From NCBI GenBank assembly GCA_964493665.1, contig CAZBOZ010000001.1:1-64000 (forward strand): a stretch of DNA of 64,000 nucleotides. Direction: 5' to 3'. The position numbers and the translations under genes were made by a program. The DNA comes from DAOSVX01 sp964493665 (GTDB taxonomy: Bacteria; Bacillota_I; Bacilli_A; RF39; UBA660). The notes under the pieces were generated by a model. The model did not search any database and was not told where the DNA came from. It saw only the letters and a program-made list of their open reading frames with translations. Below are positions 43,141-50,011 of the stretch, piece by piece (position 1 is the stretch's first letter; each line of letters starts with the position of its first letter).

Positions 43141-43743
43141 ATGAAAAGGACTTTAAAAAACATATTGATGATTTTACTTATATTGGTTTTAGCATTTCTA
43201 ACATATTTTACTTTAGGCTATATGAAAGGAGATCTTTCATTTACTAATGTTTTAGCCGAGTTTAATACTAAATCAGTATTTTTTAACGAAGAAAACAATG
43301 ATGTTAATGAAGCCTCAGTCTCTTCTGAAACTGTTACTATAAGCGGCACTTCTTCTGAAGAAGTAACTGCTACTGGAGAAGAGGAAGCACCAGGATCTGA
43401 AACAGTTATATATACCAATGATGAACCAGAATATTATGTTACAGGTGAAGAAGAACAAATATTAGATTCTATTGATGAAGAAGCTAATGATGTAAGCCTA
43501 GAAAAAAGTTTAGCTTTAGATGCTGATTTTAAGTTAAGTGACATATCAACTATATACTATATAGCTTTTGGATTAGAAGGATTGACAATGTCATTAACTA
43601 TAGCTTATTTAGCTTACTCGAAGTTTAATAAATATAATTTTAAAGAAACATTTAATACAGCCAAAAGAACTTTTTTCTACATTGCGTATTCTATTTTATG
43701 GCTACTTAGTTATGCCTTAGTATTATATAAATATTTTTTATAA
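43141..43743 (+). CDS. Uncharacterised membrane protein, heliorhodopsin operon partner
   Basis: This 200-aa protein has an N-terminal membrane helix (about 8-28), an extracytoplasmic Glu/Ser/Thr/Val-rich linker of about 100 residues that looks disordered (VSSETVTISGTSSEEVTATGEE), and two C-terminal membrane helices (about 138-160 and 176-198) joined by a basic loop. AGGAGGG precedes the ATG. It lies 21 nt upstream of the heliorhodopsin gene, between a terminator and that gene, so the two form a two-gene operon. I recognise no domain. It may be an interaction partner, but only linkage supports that. Confidence 0.75.
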   Translation: MKRTLKNILMILLILVLAFLTYFTLGYMKGDLSFTNVLAEFNTKSVFFNEENNDVNEASVSSETVTISGTSSEEVTATGEEEAPGSETVIYTNDEPEYYVTGEEEQILDSIDEEANDVSLEKSLALDADFKLSDISTIYYIAFGLEGLTMSLTIAYLAYSKFNKYNFKETFNTAKRTFFYIAYSILWLLSYALVLYKYFL

Positions 43744-43764
43744 AAAATTGAATAGGAGATTTAT

Positions 43765-44523
43765 ATGAAAAAATTGATTAATTTTAATTTAACGATGGGG
43801 GTTATTCATTTTATACAAGGAGTTACAATGCTTATTTTAGCTCTTACAGTAAGTAAAATAATGGATTTTAAACCAATAATATATACATCTTTTTTAAAAT
43901 TTGATTATACTTCTATGAGCCTAGTAACAAATTTTAAAGAAGTCTTTGCTTTGCCATTTGCTTTACTAGTAAGCTGCTTTTTATTTTTATCAGCCTTATT
44001 TCATTTTATGATAATTGTTTTTCATAAAAAATATGCAGAAGATTTGAATAAAAATATAAATAAGTTTAGATGGTATGAATATGCATTATCTTCTTCATTA
44101 ATGATAGTTTTAATAGCAGTATTATTTGGGGTTTATGATTTAGGAGCTCTAATATTAATATTTGCGTTAAATGCCACCATGAATTTATTTGGCTTGCTAA
44201 TGGAAAAAATGAATCAAGGTAAATCAAAACCCGATTGGACTCCATTTTTGTTTGGATCGTTTGCTGGCATTATTCCTTGGGTAGTAATTATTATGTTTGC
44301 CTTTGGGAATTCTGATCCTTCATCAGTCCCATGGTTTGTCTATGCTATTTTTGGCTCATACTTTATCTTTTTCAACTTATTTCCAATCAATATGATTTTA
44401 CAATATAAAAAGATAGGTAAGTGGAAAGATTATCTTTACGGAGAAAAATGGTACATCATATTAAGTCTATCAGCTAAAACGGTATTGGCTTGGTTAGTCT
44501 TTTTTGGAGTAATGCAACCATAA
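43765..44523 (+). CDS. Heliorhodopsin
   Basis: This 252-aa protein with seven membrane helices belongs to the heliorhodopsin family, the retinal-binding proteins whose topology is inverted relative to type 1 rhodopsins. The retinal Schiff-base lysine is Lys238 in SLSAKTVLAW (helix 7). Ser234, one turn before, matches the conserved Ser. The probable counterion is Glu105 in the helix-3 signature RWYEYALSSSLM. His15 and His80 match the two polar-pocket His residues. The PW in GIIPWVVI (helix 5), VPWFVYAIFGSYF (helix 6) and the QYxxxxKWKDYLYGEKWYI loop are also typical. AGGAGAT precedes the ATG. No pump motif and no retinal synthesis gene is nearby; function is probably sensory or regulatory. Confidence 0.92.
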   Translation: MKKLINFNLTMGVIHFIQGVTMLILALTVSKIMDFKPIIYTSFLKFDYTSMSLVTNFKEVFALPFALLVSCFLFLSALFHFMIIVFHKKYAEDLNKNINKFRWYEYALSSSLMIVLIAVLFGVYDLGALILIFALNATMNLFGLLMEKMNQGKSKPDWTPFLFGSFAGIIPWVVIIMFAFGNSDPSSVPWFVYAIFGSYFIFFNLFPINMILQYKKIGKWKDYLYGEKWYIILSLSAKTVLAWLVFFGVMQP

Positions 44524-44545
44524 AGTCAGTTTAAACTGACTTTTT
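44522..44545 (+). terminator. Intrinsic terminator of the heliorhodopsin operon
   Basis: A perfect 22-bp palindrome (44522-44543; 8-bp stem with a 6-nt TTTAAA loop) is followed by T residues. It begins inside the stop codon. Confidence 0.88.
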
Positions 44546-44567
44546 AAATTGTATCTTTTTTTAACTA

Positions 44568-44576
44568 TGATATAAT
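44568..44576 (+). promoter_or_regulatory. Extended -10 promoter of the SDR gene
   Basis: TGATATAAT ends 19 nt before the ATG at 44596, just after the heliorhodopsin terminator. Confidence 0.6.
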
Positions 44577-44595
44577 TTAAAATAGGAGTGATAAG

Positions 44596-45384
44596 ATGAA
44601 AATTAAAAACAAAAAAATAATTGTTACAGGAGCTGGCAGTGGAATTGGTAGAGATTTAACAAAGGAGTTAATAGCAAAGGGAGCTTATGTTGTTGCTCTT
44701 GATATTAATAAAGAAAATTTAGATAAATTATCTTCGGAATTAAATAGTAATAATCTATCTATCTATAAAGTAGATGTTTCTAATCAAGACGAACTAAATA
44801 AATTCAAATCTTTATATATGGAAAAAGAAAGAGAAATAGATGGTTTAATAAACAATGCGGGAATTATTCAACCTTTTATTAATGTTGAAAACATAACCGA
44901 TGAAATTATAAATAAAGTAATAAATATTAATTTTTTTGGACCTCTTTATTTAACAAAGCTTTTTTTACCAGAACTTTTAAAAAGAAAAGAAGCTCATATA
45001 ACAAATATATCAAGTATGGGAGGTTTTTTTCCATTCCCTGGACAAACTATATATGGAGCTTCGAAAGCAGCCTTAAAACTGTTTACAGAAGGCTTATATG
45101 CTGAGCTTTTAAATACCAACATTAAAGTAATGGTAGTATTCCCTGGAGCAGTTGCTACTAATATAGCAAAAAATTCTAATGTTGAAATAGCTGGTGGTGA
45201 AGGATATAAATCGTTATCTTCTTTGAAAGCAGCTCAAACAATAATAAAAGGAATTGAAAAAGATAAGTTCCAGCTATTTGTTGGTCAAGATTCTAAAATG
45301 ATGAATTTTATGTATAAAATGAATGCTAAAAAAGCCATTAATTATATAAATAAAATGATGAATAAAGCTATGTCTAAAAAATAA
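44596..45384 (+). CDS. Short-chain dehydrogenase/reductase (SDR)
   Basis: This 262-aa classical SDR has the cofactor motif TGAGSGIG (residues 11-18), VALDIN (acidic Asp after beta-2, suggesting NAD(H)), NNAG, ISSMGG with the catalytic Ser and YGASK with the catalytic Tyr/Lys. The C-terminal part has a basic Met-rich tail. AGGAGTGAT precedes the ATG. Substrate unknown. SDR enzymes include retinol/retinal reductases, which is suggestive beside a heliorhodopsin, but the two genes have separate promoters and a terminator between them. Confidence 0.9.
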   Translation: MKIKNKKIIVTGAGSGIGRDLTKELIAKGAYVVALDINKENLDKLSSELNSNNLSIYKVDVSNQDELNKFKSLYMEKEREIDGLINNAGIIQPFINVENITDEIINKVININFFGPLYLTKLFLPELLKRKEAHITNISSMGGFFPFPGQTIYGASKAALKLFTEGLYAELLNTNIKVMVVFPGAVATNIAKNSNVEIAGGEGYKSLSSLKAAQTIIKGIEKDKFQLFVGQDSKMMNFMYKMNAKKAINYINKMMNKAMSKK

Positions 45385-45413
45385 TTGTCTTAGCTTTTAA
45401 ATAATGATACAAT
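45385..45413 (+). promoter_or_regulatory. Promoter of the ireB-ruvX-yrzB-mltG-trmR unit
   Basis: TTGTCT (45385-45390), a 17-nt spacer, then TACAAT (45408-45413) preceded by TGA, an extended -10. It lies directly after the SDR stop. Confidence 0.65.
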
Positions 45414-45440
45414 AAGGTTACAAGTAAGGAAGTGAATACT

Positions 45441-45689
45441 ATGGATAAAACAATGATGTTTAATATTAAAGAAATCGAAGAAGCTTATATCCATGAAACT
45501 TTGCTTGAAGTATATGATGCTTTAAAAGAAAGAGGATATAATCCAACTAACCAATTAGTAGGATATTTAATTAGTGGTGATCCAGGATATATTTCTAGCT
45601 ATAAAAATTCTCGAAACAAAATATGTAAACTTGATAGAGTAGAAATATTAGAAATACTAGTTAATGGCTATATGAAAAATAAAAAATGA
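45441..45689 (+). CDS. ireB: IreB family regulatory phosphoprotein (YrzL, DUF965)
   Basis: This 82-aa protein is a target of the PASTA Ser/Thr kinase IreK in enterococci, where phosphorylated IreB modulates wall-stress and cephalosporin responses. It begins MDKTMMFNIKEIEE; Thr4 is placed like the phosphorylated N-terminal threonines. The conserved core is ALKERGYNPTNQLVGYLISGDPGYISSY. ATG 45441 is chosen over GTG 45432. The TGA stop overlaps the ruvX ATG (ATGA). It begins the ireB-ruvX-yrzB-mltG-trmR order conserved in Bacilli. Confidence 0.93.
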   Translation: MDKTMMFNIKEIEEAYIHETLLEVYDALKERGYNPTNQLVGYLISGDPGYISSYKNSRNKICKLDRVEILEILVNGYMKNKK

Positions 45690-46096
45690 GAATATTAGGT
45701 TTAGATTTAGGAACCAAAACACTTGGACTAGCAATAAGTGATCGTCTTGGTTTGATTGCTAATCCTTATAAAACTATAAAATTTAACAATAAAGAAGAAC
45801 TGCTAATTAGTTTAGACGAAATTATAAATAAGGAGCAAATTACTAAAATTGTTTTAGGCAATCCGAAAAACATGAATAATTCTGAAACAATTGCTTCTAA
45901 AAGATCAATTGATTTTAAAAACATTATAGAAAAAAGGTATAATTTAGAAGTTGTATTAGTAGATGAAAGATTATCTACACAAGAAGCTGAAAAAATACTT
46001 ATTTCTGGTGATATGAGCCGTTCTAAAAGAAAAAATGTAATAGATAAAATGGCTGCTACAATAATACTTGCTAATTATTTAAATAGAAAAAGGTGA
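45686..46096 (+). CDS. ruvX: Holliday junction resolvase-like RuvX/YqgF (YrrK)
   Basis: This 136-aa RNase H-fold protein is implicated in pre-16S rRNA 5'-end processing and possibly junction resolution. It has the opening Asp motif ILGLDLGTKTLGLAISD, VLGNPKNMN, and the acidic VVLVDERLSTQEAE. It overlaps ireB by 4 nt and is followed by yrzB 4 nt later, so translation is coupled. Confidence 0.94.
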   Translation: MRILGLDLGTKTLGLAISDRLGLIANPYKTIKFNNKEELLISLDEIINKEQITKIVLGNPKNMNNSETIASKRSIDFKNIIEKRYNLEVVLVDERLSTQEAEKILISGDMSRSKRKNVIDKMAATIILANYLNRKR

Positions 46097-46100
46097 AACA

Positions 46101-46400
46101 ATGGAAGAAACCAAAAAAAACACGTTTCAAGTTATAAACGATGAAGGCAAAGAAGTAACTTGTGAAATACTGTTTACATTTGACTCTGATGAAACTAAAA
46201 AAAGTTATATTGCTTATACCGATAACACTTTAGATGAGGTTGGTAATGTTAAGGTATATGCTTCAATATATGATAAAAATGGTGAATCAAAAGAACTGTT
46301 GCCAATTGAGAGTGAAAAAGAATGGCAAATAATTGAAAATATATTTAGTAAACTACAAGATAAAGTGGCTGAAACAGAGGAAGAGGACACTGAAAATTAA
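46101..46400 (+). CDS. yrzB: DUF1292 family protein YrzB
   Basis: This 99-aa acidic soluble protein of the DUF1292 family has the core EILFTFDSDETKKSYIAYTDNT and an all-acidic C-terminus. The molecular role is unknown, but it is almost always placed between ruvX and mltG in Bacilli, as here. AAAGGTGA precedes the ATG. Confidence 0.9.
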   Translation: MEETKKNTFQVINDEGKEVTCEILFTFDSDETKKSYIAYTDNTLDEVGNVKVYASIYDKNGESKELLPIESEKEWQIIENIFSKLQDKVAETEEEDTEN

Positions 46401-46402
46401 AT

Positions 46403-47449
46403 ATGAAAAAGATAGTTTTAAAGTTAACGATTCTTTTTTTATCTATAGGGATAATAGCTGTTGCTATCTTTTTATTTTTGCTTGGCCCAGTAGATAAAAA
46501 TGGTAAAGCAATATATTTTAAAGTCGAGACGGGCAGTGCCACTAGAGAAGTTTTAAAGAATCTAAAAGAGAAAAATTTAATAAAAAGTGAATTTGCATCT
46601 TTATTGTATGCTAAGATTCATCCTAATTATACAATTAAAGCCGGTACCTTTTCTTTATCTCCAGCTTATAGCACAGAAAAAATTTTTCAACTCCTAAATG
46701 CTGGTGATACTATTGAAAAAGAAGGTGTAAATATAACTTTTGTTGAAGGTAAAAGACTTAGCTATTATGTTGATTTAATTAGTGATACCTTTAGCTATGA
46801 AAAAGAAGAAATATACAATGTTTTAAGTGATGAAGAATATTTACAAAGTCTTATAGATGATTATTGGTTTATAACCGATGAAATATTAGATTCTAAGTTA
46901 TATTATCCTTTGGAGGGTTATTTATACCCAGAAACATATAATTTTGCGACTGATTCAAGCATAAAAACGATTATTAATAAATTGATTTACACATTGGGTG
47001 AAAATCTAGAGCCTTATAAAGAGGAAATAGAAAATAGTAAATTTACTTTCCATCAAATACTATCATTAGCAAGTGATGTTGAAATAGAAGGAAATAATGA
47101 AACAGACCGTAAACTAATTGCTGGAGTCTTTTTAAGTAGACTAAGATTAGGTATGCAATTAGGTAGTGATGTTACTACTTACTATGCGGTAAAAAAAGAT
47201 TTAAGTGAAAAACTATGGTATTATGATATAAGCTATGTTAGTGATTATAACACAAGGCTTACTAGTATGGCTGGTAAAATCAATATTGGCCCAATATGTA
47301 ATCCTTCAATCATGTCTATAAAAGCCATATTGAATCCAACTAATAGTGACTATTTATATTTTTATGCAGATTGGCAAGGCGATGGCAAAGTATATTATAG
47401 TAAAACATATCAAGAACATTCAGCCATTGTTGCCAGTTTTGAAAGGTAG
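46403..47449 (+). CDS. mltG: Endolytic transglycosylase MltG (YceG-like)
   Basis: This membrane-anchored lytic transglycosylase cuts nascent glycan strands; 348 aa. One N-terminal helix (about residues 8-28) is followed by a LysM-like subdomain and the YceG catalytic domain. Features are PLEGYLYPETYNF, the catalytic-Glu region LASDVEIEG (usual ASIVEKE), RLRLGMQLGSDVTTYYA and ICNPSIMSIKAILNPT. It starts 2 nt after the yrzB stop and lacks a strong ribosome site, so it depends on coupling. Confirms active peptidoglycan synthesis. Confidence 0.93.
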   Translation: MKKIVLKLTILFLSIGIIAVAIFLFLLGPVDKNGKAIYFKVETGSATREVLKNLKEKNLIKSEFASLLYAKIHPNYTIKAGTFSLSPAYSTEKIFQLLNAGDTIEKEGVNITFVEGKRLSYYVDLISDTFSYEKEEIYNVLSDEEYLQSLIDDYWFITDEILDSKLYYPLEGYLYPETYNFATDSSIKTIINKLIYTLGENLEPYKEEIENSKFTFHQILSLASDVEIEGNNETDRKLIAGVFLSRLRLGMQLGSDVTTYYAVKKDLSEKLWYYDISYVSDYNTRLTSMAGKINIGPICNPSIMSIKAILNPTNSDYLYFYADWQGDGKVYYSKTYQEHSAIVASFER

Positions 47450-47456
47450 ATGAAAA

Positions 47457-48044
47457 ATGAAAGAAATTTTAATGGAAATAGAAGATTATGCTAAAAATCA
47501 CAATGTGCCAATAATTGCTAAAGACTCTATTGCTTTTATAATGAAATATATTAAATTAAATAAAATAAAAGAGATTTTAGAATTAGGCTCAGCAATTGGT
47601 TATTCGGCTATATTAATGGCTAGCGCTGATCCTGATACCAAAGTAACAACTATTGAAAAAAATGAAAATAGATATTTAGAATGTTTAAATAATATAAAAA
47701 AGTGTAAGCTTGAAACAAAAATAAATGTGGTTTTTCAAGATGCTTTAGATTTAAATTTAATTGGTGTATCATATGATTTGATTTTTATTGATGCTGCGAA
47801 AAGCGATTATCTTAAATTATTTGAAAAATATAAGTATTTTTTAAAACCAGGTGGGGTAATAATAACTGATAATATTAATTTTCATGGTTATGTTGGTAAT
47901 CAAAAAAACATTCAAGATGAAAATTTAAAAAGAATTGTTTCCAAAATAGAAGAATATATTGATTTTTTAGAAAATAATTCTGAATATAAAACTGAATTTT
48001 TCCGTAATATTGGCGATGGTTTATCAATAAGTACCAAAAAATAA
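47457..48044 (+). CDS. trmR: O-methyltransferase TrmR (tRNA 5-hydroxyuridine methylase, YrrM)
   Basis: This 195-aa SAM-dependent class I methyltransferase has the SAM motif ILELGSAIGYSAILMA, TIEKNENRY, the metal-binding FIDAAKSDY and GGVIITDNINFHG. The YrrM orthologue methylates 5-hydroxyuridine at tRNA position 34 to 5-methoxyuridine. The partner hydroxylation gene trhP lies at 27.6 kb. It follows mltG by 7 nt, matching the Bacillus order. Confidence 0.88.
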   Translation: MKEILMEIEDYAKNHNVPIIAKDSIAFIMKYIKLNKIKEILELGSAIGYSAILMASADPDTKVTTIEKNENRYLECLNNIKKCKLETKINVVFQDALDLNLIGVSYDLIFIDAAKSDYLKLFEKYKYFLKPGGVIITDNINFHGYVGNQKNIQDENLKRIVSKIEEYIDFLENNSEYKTEFFRNIGDGLSISTKK

Positions 48045-48070
48045 TAGGATTTTCCCATAATACAAAATGA

Positions 48071-48099
48071 TTGACTTTTTAAGTGAAATATAGTATTCT
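48071..48099 (+). promoter_or_regulatory. Sigma-A promoter of greA
   Basis: TTGACT (48071-48076), a 17-nt spacer and TATTCT (48094-48099), 34 nt before the start. Confidence 0.7.
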
Positions 48100-48133
48100 T
48101 AACTAGTTGATTTTTTATTGAGGTGAATTAAAA

Positions 48134-48604
48134 ATGACAGAAAAAAAAGAAATCTTCTTAACCCCTGAAGGGTTTTTAGAAATTGAAAATGAATTAACTG
48201 ATTTAAAGTTAAATAAACGTCCAGAAGTTATTCAGGCTTTACAAGAAGCTAGGGCTCTTGGCGACTTATCAGAAAATGCTGACTATGATGCAGCTCGTAA
48301 TGAACAAGCAAAATTAGAAGCTAGAATAAAAGAACTAGATTATATGTTGGAACATGCCAAAATTGCCGAAAATCATAATACTAATACAGTTACAGTAGGT
48401 ACTACTGTAACTATTGATTATGTTGATGATTCTGAATCAGTTGAATATAAAGTAGTAGGATCTTTAGAGGCCGATCCATTTAATAATAAAATATCTAATG
48501 AATCACCAATAGGAAGTGCTATTATGAATCGTAAAGTTGGCGATGTTATATCGGTAGATAGTCCTAATGGTGCTTATAAAGTAAAGATTACTAAAATCGC
48601 TTAA
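48134..48604 (+). CDS. greA: Transcription elongation factor GreA
   Basis: It stimulates RNA polymerase to cleave backtracked transcripts; 156 aa. The N-terminal coiled coil carries the acidic tip GDLSENADYD, with the Asp and Glu that stabilise the catalytic metal. The C-terminal FKBP-like domain ends SPNGAYKVKITKI. GAGGTGA precedes the ATG. It lies downstream of trmR as in Bacillus (where yrrN, yrrO and udk intervene). The stop codon sits in the loop of its terminator. Confidence 0.96.
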   Translation: MTEKKEIFLTPEGFLEIENELTDLKLNKRPEVIQALQEARALGDLSENADYDAARNEQAKLEARIKELDYMLEHAKIAENHNTNTVTVGTTVTIDYVDDSESVEYKVVGSLEADPFNNKISNESPIGSAIMNRKVGDVISVDSPNGAYKVKITKIA

Positions 48605-48616
48605 AGGCGATTTTTT
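48593..48616 (+). terminator. Intrinsic terminator of greA
   Basis: An 8-bp stem (48593-48600 with 48607-48614) has a 6-nt loop containing the stop codon, then T residues. Confidence 0.9.
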
Positions 48617-48671
48617 CTTGTATTAAAAGGCTTAATATATTATAATAAATAAGTCGTAAAGGAGAAACATT

Positions 48672-49916
48672 ATGAAGAATGTCAAAGAAATAGAAATAGA
48701 GTTAAAAGGTAAAGAGTGGAAAGAAATTCTTGATGAAACCTTCAAAAAGAAAGTAAAAGAAATAAGGGTAGATGGTTTTAGAAAAGGTAGTGTGCCTAAA
48801 GAAGTTTATATTAAAAAATTTGGTATAGAATCACTTTATATGGATGCTACTGATGCTGCTTTACAAACGGCTTATAAAAAGTTATTAGAAGGTAACAAAA
48901 TAGAGCCAGTAGTAGAACCTAGAGTAGATATAAAACATATTTGTGAAGAAGATGTTACATTTATATTTAAAATTATATCTCGTCCTAGTATTAAATTGGG
49001 CGCTTATAAAGCTTTAAAAGTAAAAAAAGAAGAATCAAAAGTAACTAAAGAAGAAATAGATGCTGAAATAGAAGTGTTAAGAAATAAATTTGCTGAAATA
49101 GTAGTAAAGGAAGATGGTGAGGTGGCTGTTGGGAATACTGCGATAATTGATTTTGAAGGATTTGTTGATGGTAATCCTTTAGAAGGTGGTAGTGGGACAG
49201 ATTTCCCTTTAGAAATAGGCAGTAATACTTTTATACCAGGATTTGAAGATGGTCTAGTTGGAATGAAAGTAGGGGAATCTAAAGAATTAAAACTAAAATT
49301 TCCTGAAAATTATACTGAGAGTTTAAAAAACAAAGAGGTTTTATTTAAAGTTACTATAAAAGAAATTAAAGATCGTGTTTTGCCAGAACTTAATAAAGAT
49401 TTTTATGCAGATTTAGGTTATGAAAAAATAACTGATGAAAAGGGATTAAGAAAAGAAGTAGAAGAATCTTTAAAAGCAAGAAAAACAATTGATATAGAAA
49501 ATATGTATATTGAAAATTTATTAGAAAAAGCTTCAAATAATATGAAAGTTGATATAAATCCAGAAATAGTTGAGGATGAAATTCATCGTATGATACATCA
49601 ATATGAAGATCAACTAAGGATGCAAGGAATATCTTTAAACCAGTATTTAGAATTTACTAAATCAAGTATGGAAGATTTAGAAAAAAATATGAATCCAGAA
49701 GCGCTTAAAAGAATTAAATATCGTTACTTATTAGAAGAAATAGCTAAAAAAGAAAAAATTGAAATAACTGATGCTGATGCCAAAAAAGAAGCCAAGAAAT
49801 TAGCTGAAAATTACAATTTAGAAGAAGCTGACTTTTTATCTAAATTTGGTGGCATAGAAATGGTAAAATATGACTTGCAAATGAGAAAAGCAATCGAAAT
49901 TCTAAAGAACAATTAA
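48672..49916 (+). CDS. tig: Trigger factor
   Basis: This ribosome-associated chaperone and peptidyl-prolyl isomerase has 414 aa. The N-terminal ribosome-docking loop reads GFRKGSVPK. The FKBP isomerase domain spans about residues 150-235 (GNTAIIDFEGFVDG, FPLEIGSNTFIPGFEDGLVGM). The helical C-terminal cradle follows (INPEIVEDEIHRMIHQYEDQL). AAAGGAGA precedes the ATG; TATAAT at 48651-48656. lon follows, but with its own promoter. Confidence 0.96.
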   Translation: MKNVKEIEIELKGKEWKEILDETFKKKVKEIRVDGFRKGSVPKEVYIKKFGIESLYMDATDAALQTAYKKLLEGNKIEPVVEPRVDIKHICEEDVTFIFKIISRPSIKLGAYKALKVKKEESKVTKEEIDAEIEVLRNKFAEIVVKEDGEVAVGNTAIIDFEGFVDGNPLEGGSGTDFPLEIGSNTFIPGFEDGLVGMKVGESKELKLKFPENYTESLKNKEVLFKVTIKEIKDRVLPELNKDFYADLGYEKITDEKGLRKEVEESLKARKTIDIENMYIENLLEKASNNMKVDINPEIVEDEIHRMIHQYEDQLRMQGISLNQYLEFTKSSMEDLEKNMNPEALKRIKYRYLLEEIAKKEKIEITDADAKKEAKKLAENYNLEEADFLSKFGGIEMVKYDLQMRKAIEILKNN

Positions 49917-49941
49917 ACTAGATAAAATATCTAGTTTTTTT
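49915..49941 (+). terminator. Intrinsic terminator of tig
   Basis: A 10-bp perfect stem (49915-49924 with 49928-49937) with a 3-nt loop and T run overlaps the stop. Confidence 0.9.
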
Positions 49942-49953
49942 ATACTCTTTTCT

Positions 49954-49982
49954 TTGACAATATATTTAAAAATGATTATAAT
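49954..49982 (+). promoter_or_regulatory. Consensus sigma-A promoter of lon
   Basis: TTGACA (49954-49959), a 17-nt spacer and TATAAT (49977-49982): a perfect consensus match. No CIRCE or CtsR-type operator overlaps it. Confidence 0.9.
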
Positions 49983-50011
49983 AAAAATCAATTACTTGTG
50001 GGAGGGATAAT

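Noticed and set aside
45364..45397. Terminator after the SDR gene
   Set aside because: The 7-bp repeat has a 20-nt loop, a short T run and overlaps the ireB -35, so it is weak evidence.
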